From NCBI GenBank assembly GCA_965249955.1, contig OZ252261.1, positions 3,472,001 through 3,536,000 of the forward strand: 64,000 nt of DNA, written 5' to 3'. This document shows positions 53,057 through 63,115 of the stretch, piece after piece. A model generated the notes under the pieces. That model was given only the letters and a program-made list of their open reading frames with translations, searched no databases and was not told the origin of the DNA. Source of the DNA: SB11 sp965249955 (GTDB lineage Bacteria; Bacteroidota; Bacteroidia; UBA8524). Every line of letters starts with the position of its first letter. The first letter of the stretch is position 1. Both the position numbers and the translations under genes were made by a program.

Positions 53057-54274
53057 TTGAATTTTAGTTATTACATAGGCAAGCGACTTACTTTTAAGGG
53101 GAAGAAAACATTTTCGCGCCTTATTATTCGTATTGGTATTGCAGGCATAGCTCTTAGTATAGCCGTAATGATAGGTGCTGTAGCTATACTTACAGGGTTT
53201 AAACAACAAATAACCAACAAGGTTATTGGTTTTGGCAGCCATGTACAAGTACGCGCTATGGATTTAAACCAGTCGTACGAAGCTACCCCAATACAAAGCA
53301 ATTTGCCTTATGTAAAAGAGTTGGAAAAAATACCTGCCATAAAGCACATACAAGTTTATGCTACTAAAGCAGCCATAGTAAAAACCGATACCGATGTTGA
53401 AGGTATAGTACTTAAAGGTGTAGGAAGTGATTACGATTGGGAGTACATACAAAGCTGCTTGGTTGATGGTAAACTCCCTGTTTTTTCTGATTCTTTAACA
53501 GGAAATGAAATTTTAGTATCAAAACTGCTTGCTGATAAACTACGCTTAAAAGTAGGCGACAAAGTGCCTTTGTATTTTATACAAGAAACTGTGCGGGCAA
53601 GGGCATTAATAATATCGGGTGTATTTGAGACAGGGTTGGAGGATTACGATAAATCGTTTGCTTTGGTTGATTTGCGACACATACAAAAACTTAACGGTTG
53701 GGGCGATAGCATTGTACAAGGGTACGAGATTACCCTAAACAATTTTGAAACCATGCCGCAAACGGCACAACAAATAAACGATAAAATACCCTTAGAGCTT
53801 CGCGCATATACTGCGCAAGAGATGAAACCTCAGATTTTTGATTGGCTAAATTTGTTAGATACAAACGTGGCCATAATAATAGTGTTGATGATATTAGTGG
53901 CCAGTATAAACATGATTACAGCCTTGTTGGTACTAATAATTGAGCGTACTAATATGATTGGTATACTTAAGGCTTTAGGAAGCAGCAATTGGGGTATTCA
54001 ACGTATCTTTTTATACAAAGCGGCCTACTTAATTGCCCAAGGTTTGCTTATTGGTAATTTATTGGGTATTGGCTTTTGTGTATACCAACAACAAACACAA
54101 TTTATAAAACTGGATGCTGAATCGTACTATTTAGGTTTTGTGCCTGTAAATATTGATGTTTTGCCAATACTAGCCATAAATGCAGGTGCATTTTTAATCT
54201 GTTTAGTAGCAATGACTTTGCCTAGTCTAATGGTTTCACGCATTAGCCCTGTAAAGGCTATACGATTTGATTAG
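53057..54274 (+). CDS. LolC/E-type ABC transporter permease (FtsX family)
   Basis: 405 residues starting at TTG. An N-terminal transmembrane helix (LIIRIGIAGIALSIAVMIGAVAI) is followed by a periplasmic MacB_PCD-type domain and three C-terminal helices with the FtsX signature (MITALLVLIIERTNMIGILKALGSSNWGIQRIFLYKA). LolC/E proteins release lipoproteins from the inner membrane to LolA with the LolD ATPase. LolD is not next to it. Lipoprotein genes are plentiful in this region, consistent with such a need. Confidence 0.88.
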   Translation: MNFSYYIGKRLTFKGKKTFSRLIIRIGIAGIALSIAVMIGAVAILTGFKQQITNKVIGFGSHVQVRAMDLNQSYEATPIQSNLPYVKELEKIPAIKHIQVYATKAAIVKTDTDVEGIVLKGVGSDYDWEYIQSCLVDGKLPVFSDSLTGNEILVSKLLADKLRLKVGDKVPLYFIQETVRARALIISGVFETGLEDYDKSFALVDLRHIQKLNGWGDSIVQGYEITLNNFETMPQTAQQINDKIPLELRAYTAQEMKPQIFDWLNLLDTNVAIIIVLMILVASINMITALLVLIIERTNMIGILKALGSSNWGIQRIFLYKAAYLIAQGLLIGNLLGIGFCVYQQQTQFIKLDAESYYLGFVPVNIDVLPILAINAGAFLICLVAMTLPSLMVSRISPVKAIRFD

Positions 54275-54280
54275 TTAAAA

Positions 54281-54460
54281 CTACTTTTTCTTTTTTCGAT
54301 TTCTTATGGCTTCGCTTCTACGGGGTTCTCTTACATTTTCAAAATTAAAAGGACAATGTCTACAAGCATTTCCACAGCAATACCCTCTTTTTTGGTGGTA
54401 GTGCTCGGTAAACACCATATATCCGTTTTCAAAATAATAATCTTGCCCTTCTTTATACAT
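54281..54460 (-). CDS. Small cysteine-rich DUF5522 protein
   Basis: 59 residues read on the minus strand, ATG at 54460 and stop at 54281. The sequence has the DUF5522 pattern: YYFENGYMVFTEHYHQKRGYCC, then GNACRHCPF, and a basic tail (RNRKKKK). The four cysteines (CC, then C and C in NACRHC) suggest a metal or iron-sulfur site. It begins beside the TonB receptor gene's promoter (divergent) and ends 6 nt from the LolE-type stop. Function unknown. Confidence 0.8.
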   Translation of the reverse strand: MYKEGQDYYFENGYMVFTEHYHQKRGYCCGNACRHCPFNFENVREPRRSEAIRNRKKKK

Positions 54461-54549
54461 TTTTTATATTTTGTTTCAACTTTTGTACTTCGTTTGTCGT
54501 TAATATACAGCGTAAGCTAAAAAATGTTTAGTTTGCGCCGCATTTTAAC

Positions 54550-56838
54550 ATGAAAAAATTTACTACCCTTCTAATATTCCTTCTTAGTTTTTGTTTTGCT
54601 TATGCCCAAACAGGTGAAGTACGTGGTGTTGTATTTGATAAAACAACAGGCGAACCGCTTATTGGTGTTAGTGTAATTGTAAAAGAAACTTTACAAGGCG
54701 CTGCTACTGACTTAAACGGCTTTTTCACCATCAACAAAATTGAGGTGGGCAATTATTCTATACAGGCCACTTATTTGGGGTACGATACTGTAAAACTAAA
54801 AGTAAAGGTTGAAAAGGGAAGTGTGGTTAGCAAAACAATATACCTTAGTGAAGCAGTGCTTGATGTAGGTGAGGTTGTTGTATCGGCTGAGAAGCAAGAG
54901 AAAAAAACCAAAACTAACGTAGCCACAACCAAATTAACACAGAAGAATTTGGAGCAATTAGTTACTGTAGGTGGTGAGCCTGATTTAGTGCAAAGTTTGC
55001 AGATATTGCCGGGTGTAACAACTACGGGCGACCAAGGCGGTCAGTTGTTTATACGTGGAGGTTCGCCAATAATGAATAAAGTATTGCTAGATGGTATGAC
55101 CATTTACAATCCTTTCCATTCAATAGGTTTGTTCTCTGTTTTTGATTCCGATATTATTCGTAATGCTGATATATACTCAGCAGGATTTGGGGCACAATAC
55201 GGCGGCAGAATTTCAGCCGTTGTTGATGTAACAACACGCGAGGGGAGTAAAAACCGTTTCTCAGGCAAAGTATCGGCCAACCCTTTTACTTCAAAAATAT
55301 TGCTCGAAGGCCCTTTGAAAAAGTTTAAAGAAGGTAGTGGAAGTATATCGTATATCTTTTCTTACAAGTCTTCGTATTTAGACAAGAGTTCAAAAACCTT
55401 TTACTCGTATATTGATAACAACCGTTTACCATACAGTTTTGAAGACCTTTATGGTAAAATATCAATGAACTCTCGCAACGGTAGCAAGTTTGAAGTTTTT
55501 GGTTTTGACTTTAGCGATAAAGTAAACTTTGAAAACAGTACCAAATACAATTGGAAATCAAGCGGCTTTGGAACTCACTTTGTGGCTATTCCCGATGCCA
55601 CAAAAACTATAGCCGAAGGTTTTGTATCATTCTCTAACTACAAAATGCAACAGTTAGAGAAAGATAATTTACCCCGCGAAAGTGGCATAAACGGTTTTAA
55701 TGTAGGTTTGAATTTTACCTACCTAATGGGGCAAAACGACGTGAAGTACGGGATTGAATTAAACGGTTTCTCTACCGATTTTCAAACCTACAATGCCGCA
55801 GGTCGTAAACTACAACAAGAAGATAATAATACCGAGATTGCCTTTTTTATTCGCCACCGCAAAGTGTACAAGCGATGGGTTATAGAGCCTGGTTTTCGTT
55901 TGCAATACTATGCTTCATTGGCCGAACAGTCGCCCGAGCCTCGTTTAAGCCTTAAATACAATGCTGCATCACGTCTTAGGTTTACTGCCGCAGGAGGGTT
56001 GTACTCACAAAACTTAATGGCTGCCGTTAGCGATAGAGATGTGGTTAACTTGTTTTACGGTTTCTTGGCTAGTCCTGAAAGTTTGCCGAATACCTTTGGC
56101 GGAAAAGAAACTCGCTTGCAAAAATCAAAACACGTTGTGTTAGGTGTAGAGTACGATATAACCTCTAATCTTGAGGTTTTACTAGAAGGCTATGTGAAAG
56201 ATTTTGGACAAATAACAAATGTAAACCGCGATAAAATTTACGAAGATATACCTGAGAACTACGACAAGCCTGAGTATTTACGAAAAGATTACATTAAAGA
56301 AAAAGGAAGAGCAAGTGGTATTGATATCCGTTTTAAATACGACTACAAAAACATATATATATGGGCTGTATACTCGCTTACTTATGTTAGTCGTAACGAT
56401 GGTATACGCACCTATTTTCCAAACTTTGACCGCAGGCACAATATAAACCTTGTAAGCTCATACGCTTTTGGTAAAAACAATAGTTGGGAACTAAACGCTC
56501 GTTGGAATTTTGGATCGGGCTTTCCTTTTACCCAAACACAAGGTTTTTATGAGCAGTTAAACTTTCAGAGTGGTATTAATCAAGATTATACTACTACAAA
56601 TGGCGATTTGGGCATTTTGTATGGAGATATAAACAAAGGCCGTTTACCATATTTTCACAGATTAGACGTTTCGTTAAAGAAAAAAATTAAGCTGAATAAA
56701 AACAGCGAGCTTAACATTATAGCCAGTTGCATAAACACCTACAACAGAGCAAACATTTTCTATTTTGATAGGGTAAACTACACTCGTGTAAATCAGTTGC
56801 CCATACTACCCAGTTTAGGGTTTAACCTTAGTTTTTAG
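54550..56838 (+). CDS. TonB-dependent outer-membrane receptor with carboxypeptidase-regulatory-like domain
   Basis: 762 residues with a signal peptide (TLLIFLLSFCFAYAQ). An Ig-like carboxypeptidase-regulatory-like domain (GEVRGVVFDKTTGEPLIGVSVIVKETLQGAATDLNG in family order) is followed by a plug (QSLQILPGVTTTGDQGGQLFIRGGSP ... AQYGGRISAVVDVTTREG) and a barrel that ends in NLSF, with a terminal Phe. It imports an unidentified substrate; it is not in a SusC/SusD pair. A small outer-membrane-like gene follows after 11 nt. Confidence 0.9.
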   Translation: MKKFTTLLIFLLSFCFAYAQTGEVRGVVFDKTTGEPLIGVSVIVKETLQGAATDLNGFFTINKIEVGNYSIQATYLGYDTVKLKVKVEKGSVVSKTIYLSEAVLDVGEVVVSAEKQEKKTKTNVATTKLTQKNLEQLVTVGGEPDLVQSLQILPGVTTTGDQGGQLFIRGGSPIMNKVLLDGMTIYNPFHSIGLFSVFDSDIIRNADIYSAGFGAQYGGRISAVVDVTTREGSKNRFSGKVSANPFTSKILLEGPLKKFKEGSGSISYIFSYKSSYLDKSSKTFYSYIDNNRLPYSFEDLYGKISMNSRNGSKFEVFGFDFSDKVNFENSTKYNWKSSGFGTHFVAIPDATKTIAEGFVSFSNYKMQQLEKDNLPRESGINGFNVGLNFTYLMGQNDVKYGIELNGFSTDFQTYNAAGRKLQQEDNNTEIAFFIRHRKVYKRWVIEPGFRLQYYASLAEQSPEPRLSLKYNAASRLRFTAAGGLYSQNLMAAVSDRDVVNLFYGFLASPESLPNTFGGKETRLQKSKHVVLGVEYDITSNLEVLLEGYVKDFGQITNVNRDKIYEDIPENYDKPEYLRKDYIKEKGRASGIDIRFKYDYKNIYIWAVYSLTYVSRNDGIRTYFPNFDRRHNINLVSSYAFGKNNSWELNARWNFGSGFPFTQTQGFYEQLNFQSGINQDYTTTNGDLGILYGDINKGRLPYFHRLDVSLKKKIKLNKNSELNIIASCINTYNRANIFYFDRVNYTRVNQLPILPSLGFNLSF

Positions 56839-56849
56839 TATTTTGCTTT

Positions 56850-57482
56850 GTGCATAAGGCATCTCTAGTTATTGTACTTTTTTTTATGTTGTTGGGCAAA
56901 AAACTTTGTGCCCAAGAAAAAATGCTGCCACCACCTCCTAAACAAAATTGGTTTTGTGCTGGTGTACTTTGCCCTATTAAAACGCCTCCAAAAAATATAA
57001 TTGCTTTTGAGTTTGAAGGATACCCCTCAGGGCAAATGTATGCTGTGCGGTACGAGTACCATTGGGGTAAAACCAATCAAAAAGAAATGAACTTTAGGCT
57101 GGGCTATAACCGCGCTTTTAGATACAATTGGAGTGGGCTAAATGATGATGAACAGGGGGGAGGCTTTGGTTTTTCAACAGGGTATAGGTATCATTTTCCA
57201 CAAAAAAGATTTCTTAATTTATTTGTAGGTGCCCGCACGGATATTTGGCAAATGTTGATTTTTTGGAAAGACAATAACAATGTGCCTCAAAAAGGCACTA
57301 CCCATATCACTGTTCTTCAACCTTCTGCTGAAATAGGATTTAGAGTATTATTTTCAAACACTATCAGTGCAACGTTTTATGGAGGTATTGGTCAAGAGAT
57401 TAATGTGTCAACTAAAGGCAAAGAAGTGGGGCAGGGCGGGATGTATATTTGGGGAGCTACTTTGGGCTATGCTATTAATTGA
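56850..57482 (+). CDS. Small beta-barrel-like outer-membrane protein
   Basis: 210 residues starting at GTG; 11 nt after the receptor stop. A signal peptide (VIVLFFMLLGKKLCAQ) and Pro-rich linker precede a series of amphipathic strands (IIAFEFEGY, AVRYEYHWGK, FRLGYNRAFRYNW, GFSTGYRYHF, LFVGARTDIWQM, EIGFRVLFSNTISATFYGGIGQE, YIWGATLGYAIN) that would make a small barrel. It resembles DUF3575-like proteins loosely. Likely translated from the receptor transcript. Confidence 0.65.
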   Translation: MHKASLVIVLFFMLLGKKLCAQEKMLPPPPKQNWFCAGVLCPIKTPPKNIIAFEFEGYPSGQMYAVRYEYHWGKTNQKEMNFRLGYNRAFRYNWSGLNDDEQGGGFGFSTGYRYHFPQKRFLNLFVGARTDIWQMLIFWKDNNNVPQKGTTHITVLQPSAEIGFRVLFSNTISATFYGGIGQEINVSTKGKEVGQGGMYIWGATLGYAIN

Positions 57483-57552
57483 CCAAACGATAAAGTAAAA
57501 ATCACATATTATTATAAATTTGCTGTTTTAGTAAAAAATCTAACCCCTTATA

Positions 57553-58869
57553 ATGAAGACAGTTAAACTATTCACCTTTTTATCGCTCATTTTGTTCGCA
57601 GCAGCATGTAAAAAAGCTCCTGCTCCTGTTGAAAAGCCTCAAGGTGGGGCATTTGTTGAAGATTTATATAAAAATTTAACAGCATCCATAGTACGTGATC
57701 AGTTTAGTCCACTCGTTGCCGCGCGTGTATACACCTATTCGCTTATCTCGGCTCACGAGGCTGCTTTGCCTTTTTATAGTGGCTCAGAAAGTTTTGCAGG
57801 TAAACTAACCGATTTTGAAGGTGTGCCTAAGCCTGAAAATATAGAAGAACTCGATTCAAACGTGGTTGTACTTACCGCCTTTTGTGCTGTAGGTAAGATG
57901 CTTACATTTAAAAACCACAGCCTTTTAAATTTTGAAAAAGAGCAGATTGAAAAATATACTAATCTTATTGGGCAAGAACGTGTAGCAAAATCAGTAGAAT
58001 ACGGTAAAAAAGTAGGTGAAGCTGTTTTGGGGTGGGCAGGAAAAGATAATTATGTTGAGATAAGAAAAGCACCAAAATACAAAGCAAATACAGACTCGCG
58101 CGAGAACTGGTTGCCCACCTTTCCTGATTATAATGAAGCATTGTGCCCGTATTGGAACACCTTACGCCCAATGATATTAGATTCAGCTACTCAGTTTCCA
58201 ATTGATAAACCTACCGCTTTCGACTCGGTAAAAGGAAGTCCTTTTTACGAAGAAAATATGATGGTTTATAATGTTTCTAAAGAGATAGACAGTACTAAAA
58301 AATTTATAGCCTTCTTTTGGGATGATAATCCAAACGTAACAGTTCACCATGGGCACATGGGTTTTAGTGAGTTAAAACTAACACCTGGTGGTCACTGGAT
58401 GAGTATTACCGCAACAACTTGCCGCAGAGAGCGTAAAGACATGATGCAAAGTCTTAAAATTACAGCTACAGCTTCAATAGCTATATTTGATGGTTTTATT
58501 ACCTGCTGGCAAGAGAAGTTTAAATACGATTACATTCGCCCCATTACCTACATAAGCAGGTATATTGATAGAGACTGGGTGTCGTTTTTACAAACACCAA
58601 ATTTCCCCGAATACCCTAGCGGACACAGTGTTGTTTCAGGTTCAGCATCAACAGTACTTACACACTTTTTTGGTGATAAGTATGTTTTTGTTGATTCTAG
58701 CGAGGTAGAGTACTTGCATGGTGTGAGATCGTTCAACTCGTTTAATGAAGCTGCTGAAGAAGCTGCCATTAGCCGTATGTACGGTGGTATACACTTTACC
58801 CCTGCCATAGAAAACGGAATTATACTTGGTAGAAACGTGGGCAATATGGTGATTAAAGAACTTCAATAA
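57553..58869 (+). CDS. Vanadium-haloperoxidase/PAP2-type lipoprotein
   Basis: 438 residues with lipobox FAAAC (Cys19). The vanadate/phosphate-binding residues of the PAP2 superfamily are all present: K-x6-RP (Lys322, Arg329, Pro330), PSGH (355-358) and SRMYGGIHF (Ser407, Arg408, His414). Vanadium-dependent haloperoxidases and acid phosphatases share this site, so halide oxidation is possible but not proven. It directly precedes the large VCBS/ASPIC-UnbV gene, a pairing I recall in Bacteroidota. Confidence 0.85.
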   Translation: MKTVKLFTFLSLILFAAACKKAPAPVEKPQGGAFVEDLYKNLTASIVRDQFSPLVAARVYTYSLISAHEAALPFYSGSESFAGKLTDFEGVPKPENIEELDSNVVVLTAFCAVGKMLTFKNHSLLNFEKEQIEKYTNLIGQERVAKSVEYGKKVGEAVLGWAGKDNYVEIRKAPKYKANTDSRENWLPTFPDYNEALCPYWNTLRPMILDSATQFPIDKPTAFDSVKGSPFYEENMMVYNVSKEIDSTKKFIAFFWDDNPNVTVHHGHMGFSELKLTPGGHWMSITATTCRRERKDMMQSLKITATASIAIFDGFITCWQEKFKYDYIRPITYISRYIDRDWVSFLQTPNFPEYPSGHSVVSGSASTVLTHFFGDKYVFVDSSEVEYLHGVRSFNSFNEAAEEAAISRMYGGIHFTPAIENGIILGRNVGNMVIKELQ

Positions 58870-58894
58870 ACATAAGAGACTTATGTTTATTTGT

Positions 58895-58923
58895 AAAGGC
58901 GACCTATTAATAGGTCGCCTTTT
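58895..58923 (+). terminator. Terminator of the haloperoxidase-like gene
   Basis: AAAGGCGACCTA/TAGGTCGCCTTT, a perfect 12-bp stem with a TTAA loop and T4 tail. Confidence 0.85.
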
Positions 58924-59002
58924 AAGTTTGTACCTACAAGGGTTTAAAACATCATTTTTAAATAATACATTTGAGTTTTTTAAACAATAAATTCAATTAT
59001 AT

Positions 59003-62000
59003 ATGTTTTCTATAAGAAAAAGCACGCTAATAGTATTATCCCTTGGGGTTGTTTTGCTATCAGCGGCTTGTAAAGACAAGCCCAAAGCTGATGCTGACGC
59101 CTCAACTGAAAAACAAAGTACCACAAAGCCTTTGTTTAGTTATATTGAAGCTAAAGAAAGCGGTATTGATTTTATAAACAAGGTGGATGAACACGACTCT
59201 ATAAATGTTTTAAACTTTCTAAACTACTACAACGGAACAGGTGTTGCCGTCGGTGATATTGATAACGACGGTCTTTTAGACTTGTTTTTCACAGCCAATC
59301 AATCGGGTTGTAAGCTATACCGCAACAAAGGCAATTTTCAGTTTGAGGATATTACCAAAAAGGCAGGTATCGAAACTCCGGGGTGGTGTACAGGAGCCAT
59401 AATGGGCGATATAAACAACGATGGTTTTATGGATATTTACCTGTGTCGTTCAGGTGTTTGGTCAAACTCCATCACCAACAATATGCTGTTTATCAATAAC
59501 CACGACGGTACATTTACCGATAAGGCTAAAGAATACGGGGTAGATGATAGTAACCTAAGTAACGGAGCATCGTTGTTTGATATGGATAACGATGGTGATT
59601 TGGATTTGTACGTACTAAACTTCCCTAACCGTTTTGATTTGTATTTGGATAACCAAATGCTAAACAACACCCGTGCTGAAGAAAAAGTTACCCACCACAT
59701 GTACGAGAATTTGGGCAACGGTAAGTTTAAAGATATTACCAAAGCCGCAGGTATGTTTAGCTTTGGTTTTGGATTAAGTGCCACCCCAGGTGATTTTAAC
59801 AACGATGGACTAATGGATTTGTATGTGTGTAATGATTTTATGACACCTGATTTTCTGTACATCAACAAAGGCAACAAAACATTTGCCAACCAACACAAAG
59901 ACTATTTTAAGCATACAACCTTTAGTAGTATGGGGTCTGACGTTGCAGATTTTAACAACGACGGCTTGGTGGATTTGATGATTGTAGATATGCTTCCCGA
60001 AGATAATTACAGCCGTAAAATGATGGCAGGGTCGGTAAACTGGGATATCTTTCAAATGGCGGTGCGTATCGGCTACGGACACCAGTTTATGCGCAATACA
60101 CTACACCTAAACAATGGCAATGGCTATTTTAGCGAAATATCGGGCTACGCAGGTGTTGTAGCTACCGATTGGAGTTGGACGCCTTTGTTTGTTGATTTTG
60201 ACAACGACGGTAATAAAGACTTGTTTATAAGTAACGGCGTATACCGCGATGTTACCAATAACGATTTTATGAATTACCAATACGACGAATTGAGAGGAAA
60301 AGACCGCTCAAAATTCGACCGTAGAAAGTTGTTAGATGCGCTACCGTCAAAAAAAATAAGCAGTTACATCTTTCGAAACAAAGGCGATTTGACCTTTGAA
60401 AATAAGACTGTCGATTGGGGTATCACCCAAAAGAAATTTGCCAGTACAGGTGCAGCTTATGCTGATTTAGATAACGATGGTGATGTGGATATTATCGCTT
60501 CAAACATTAACGATAATATACTGCTGTATAAAAACAACGCTGAAAGCCTGATAAAAAACAATTACCTAAAAATTAAGCTAAACGGTACAAAAAGTAACCA
60601 CTTAGGGTACGGTACTAAAATTACCCTTATAACAAAAGAGGGTAAGCAATATTACGAGTGTACCGGCATTAGGGGCTTTCAATCGAGCAGCGACCCGAAC
60701 ATAAATGTAGGTTTAGGTAAAAATGCAGTTGTTGATGAGATTAAAGTGGTTTGGCCAACAGGCAAAATGCAAATATTAACCAATGTAGCTGCCAATCAAA
60801 TTTTAACCATTAACGAGGCTGATGCCAATCAAAACTTTGCACCTGAAAAGCCTGCAGCAAAACTGTTTGAAGATATAACTGCAAATGCAGGCATATTTTT
60901 TAGGCATAGCGAAGACCTTTTTGTTGATTTTAAACGCGATAGACTAATACCACACATGCTATCACGCATGGGGCCGGGTATAGCCGTTGCAGATGTGAAC
61001 AAAGACGGGAAAGACGATTTTTTTGTAGGAAATGGAGCAGAAAGTAAAGGTGGTGTGCTGTATATGCAAGATAATACAGGTACTATACGTGTTGCCCCAA
61101 CACAGCCATGGCAAAAAAACAACTTAGCCGATAACATGGGCTGTTTGTTTTTTGATTTAGAAAACGATGGTGATTTGGATTTATATATAGCCTCAGGTGG
61201 CAGCCACGATGCGTATAGTGCAAGCACATACCAACACTATGTGTATATAAACGATGGTAAAGGTAATTTTAGCCAATCGCCAGTAAATGTACCTGTAATA
61301 TCTAGCTCATCAGTTGTTGCTGGTGCTGATTACGATGGTGATGGCGACATAGATTTATTTGTTGGCGGCAGATGCCTGCCCGGTCAGTATCCATACACTT
61401 CTGCCAGTTATATACTACGTAACGATAATGGTAAACTAGTTAGTGCTACACAAGAAGTAAACCCTGCACTAGAAAAACCGGGTATGGTTAGCGCAGCAAT
61501 TTGGACAGATTGCAACGGAGATAATAAACCTGATTTGATGATAGCAGGCGAGTTTATGAAAATTATGGTTTTTATAAACGAAAACGGTAAGCTAGTAGAT
61601 AAAACCAACGAGTTTGGTTTATCATCAAGCAGTGGTTGGTGGAATAGCTTATCGGCGGGTGATTTTGATAATGATGGCGATATTGACTATATAGCAGGTA
61701 ATAGAGGACTAAACGGCTATTTTAAAGCTACACCTACTGAGCCTGTTACTTTATACGCTAACGACTTTGATAATAATGGTAGTATTGACCCTATATTAAC
61801 CTACTACATTAAAGGCAAGCCCTATCCGCACGCTATGTTAAAAGACTTGGCCTCGCAAATGCCAACCATACAGCGTAATTATGCCAACTATAAAGATTAC
61901 GCTACACAATCGCTTGAAAATGTTTTTACAAAAGAGCAAATTGAAGCCAGTACTAAACTTGAAGCAAAATACTTTGCTTCGGTATATTTAGAAAACAACA

Positions 62001-62536
62001 ATAATCAAGGCTTTACTATTAAACTACTGCCTGCACAAGCGCAATTTGCACCCATATACGGCACCAGTATTTGCGATTGTGATAACGATGGAGCCCTAGA
62101 TGTTATGATAGTGGGTAATTCACTATCAACCCAAATAGAAATGGGGCACGAAGATGCCTTAAACGGATTAATATTGAGAGGTGATGGCAAAGGTAACTTT
62201 ACGCCAAAAATTGCAAATGAATCAGGTTTTTATGCCCCTTATGATGCTAAAGCATTGGCGCGCCTATCGGGCGAAGGTTTTGAGATAATGTTAGTAGGTA
62301 ATAACCTTAATAACATGAATGTTTTGCGTATGCGTAATAACGGCAAAACTCTTAAACTTGAGCCTAACGAGTATAAAGTGATTCTTACCTTAGCAAACGG
62401 CAAAAAACAAGTGCTGGAAAACGGTTATGGTAATGGCTACCTATCGCAAGACTCGCGAGTATTGCGTATTAGCTCGTTGGCAAAAAGTGCCGAAATATTT
62501 AACTTTAAAGGCCAAAGTCGTACAGTAAATTTTTAA
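59003..62536 (+). CDS. Large VCBS/FG-GAP repeat lipoprotein with ASPIC/UnbV domain
   Basis: 1177 residues with lipobox LLSAAC (Cys23). About 14 calcium-binding DxDxDG-type loops are spread over the length (DIDNDGLLDLFF, DMDNDGDLDLYV, DFDNDGNKDLFI, DYDGDGDIDLFV, DCDNDGALDVMI), forming two beta-propeller arrays. An ASPIC/UnbV domain lies near residues 520-610 (GYGTKITLITKEGKQ ... VVWPTGKMQI). It is a surface-anchored calcium-stabilised protein of unknown function. It follows the haloperoxidase-like gene, separated by that gene's terminator. Confidence 0.92.
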   Translation: MFSIRKSTLIVLSLGVVLLSAACKDKPKADADASTEKQSTTKPLFSYIEAKESGIDFINKVDEHDSINVLNFLNYYNGTGVAVGDIDNDGLLDLFFTANQSGCKLYRNKGNFQFEDITKKAGIETPGWCTGAIMGDINNDGFMDIYLCRSGVWSNSITNNMLFINNHDGTFTDKAKEYGVDDSNLSNGASLFDMDNDGDLDLYVLNFPNRFDLYLDNQMLNNTRAEEKVTHHMYENLGNGKFKDITKAAGMFSFGFGLSATPGDFNNDGLMDLYVCNDFMTPDFLYINKGNKTFANQHKDYFKHTTFSSMGSDVADFNNDGLVDLMIVDMLPEDNYSRKMMAGSVNWDIFQMAVRIGYGHQFMRNTLHLNNGNGYFSEISGYAGVVATDWSWTPLFVDFDNDGNKDLFISNGVYRDVTNNDFMNYQYDELRGKDRSKFDRRKLLDALPSKKISSYIFRNKGDLTFENKTVDWGITQKKFASTGAAYADLDNDGDVDIIASNINDNILLYKNNAESLIKNNYLKIKLNGTKSNHLGYGTKITLITKEGKQYYECTGIRGFQSSSDPNINVGLGKNAVVDEIKVVWPTGKMQILTNVAANQILTINEADANQNFAPEKPAAKLFEDITANAGIFFRHSEDLFVDFKRDRLIPHMLSRMGPGIAVADVNKDGKDDFFVGNGAESKGGVLYMQDNTGTIRVAPTQPWQKNNLADNMGCLFFDLENDGDLDLYIASGGSHDAYSASTYQHYVYINDGKGNFSQSPVNVPVISSSSVVAGADYDGDGDIDLFVGGRCLPGQYPYTSASYILRNDNGKLVSATQEVNPALEKPGMVSAAIWTDCNGDNKPDLMIAGEFMKIMVFINENGKLVDKTNEFGLSSSSGWWNSLSAGDFDNDGDIDYIAGNRGLNGYFKATPTEPVTLYANDFDNNGSIDPILTYYIKGKPYPHAMLKDLASQMPTIQRNYANYKDYATQSLENVFTKEQIEASTKLEAKYFASVYLENNNNQGFTIKLLPAQAQFAPIYGTSICDCDNDGALDVMIVGNSLSTQIEMGHEDALNGLILRGDGKGNFTPKIANESGFYAPYDAKALARLSGEGFEIMLVGNNLNNMNVLRMRNNGKTLKLEPNEYKVILTLANGKKQVLENGYGNGYLSQDSRVLRISSLAKSAEIFNFKGQSRTVNF

Positions 62537-62556
62537 TCTTAAAATACTAATCATAA

Positions 62557-62595
62557 AACACCAAAGGCTGAACAATCTGTTCAGCCTTTGGTGTT
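62557..62595. terminator. Bidirectional hairpin terminator
   Basis: An 18-bp perfect stem (AACACCAAAGGCTGAACA and its complement) with a 3-nt loop ATC, between two convergent genes. The flanking U-tracts are short on both strands. Confidence 0.75.
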
Positions 62596-62617
62596 TATAT
62601 AGCCATAATCAAATAAC

Positions 62618-63115
62618 CTAGTCGTTATCATTATTTGCCTCAGAAGGAATTCCGTCTGTATTTTGTTGTGATACAGCACCTCGTATTTCCGGATGACGTA
62701 TTTCACCACCTGTTGTACCTGCCTTTTGCGCAAAAAGCATTGTGATTAAAGAAAACACAATGGTTAATATGTATAAAACAGCTGCAAATTTCTTTTGCAG
62801 CACATCTACAACAAGCGTAAATATTGCTATTACACCCAATGCTATCAAAATGCCCATAAAAGTATCGGTAGCCTCTTCGTGTTCGTGCACATAGTTTCTA
62901 TCAATACCCTCCATATCTCTAAGCATATCTTCAGCACCTTCACCTGTTATATGTGCCGGAAAAACAGAAATTGCTGCAAAAATCAGCAATCCCAATCCCG
63001 TTCGTTTCACCGCTACATTTTTGGCTACAAAGCCAACAATAAGGATTAATAATCCAAATAAAGTCCCCAAAATAGGTAAATGGTTTACCAGTAAGTGATA
63101 GTGTGCTGAATTCAT
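62618..63115 (-). CDS. Small integral membrane protein (DUF2231-like)
   Basis: 165 residues from the ATG at 63115. Four or five hydrophobic segments (LPILGTLFGLLILIVGFV, LGLLIFAAISVFPAHI, FMGILIALGVIAIFTLVVDVL, FAAVLYILTIVFSLITMLFA) surround conserved-looking HYHLLVNHLP and HITGEGAEDML. The layout resembles DUF2231 membrane proteins. The C-terminal tail is polar (HPEIRGAVSQQ). Function unknown. Confidence 0.65.
   Translation of the reverse strand: MNSAHYHLLVNHLPILGTLFGLLILIVGFVAKNVAVKRTGLGLLIFAAISVFPAHITGEGAEDMLRDMEGIDRNYVHEHEEATDTFMGILIALGVIAIFTLVVDVLQKKFAAVLYILTIVFSLITMLFAQKAGTTGGEIRHPEIRGAVSQQNTDGIPSEANNDND

Noticed and set aside
59003..62536. DNA repeat array in the 1177-residue gene
   Set aside because: The repeats are at protein level (DxDxDG loops), not a CRISPR or tandem DNA array.
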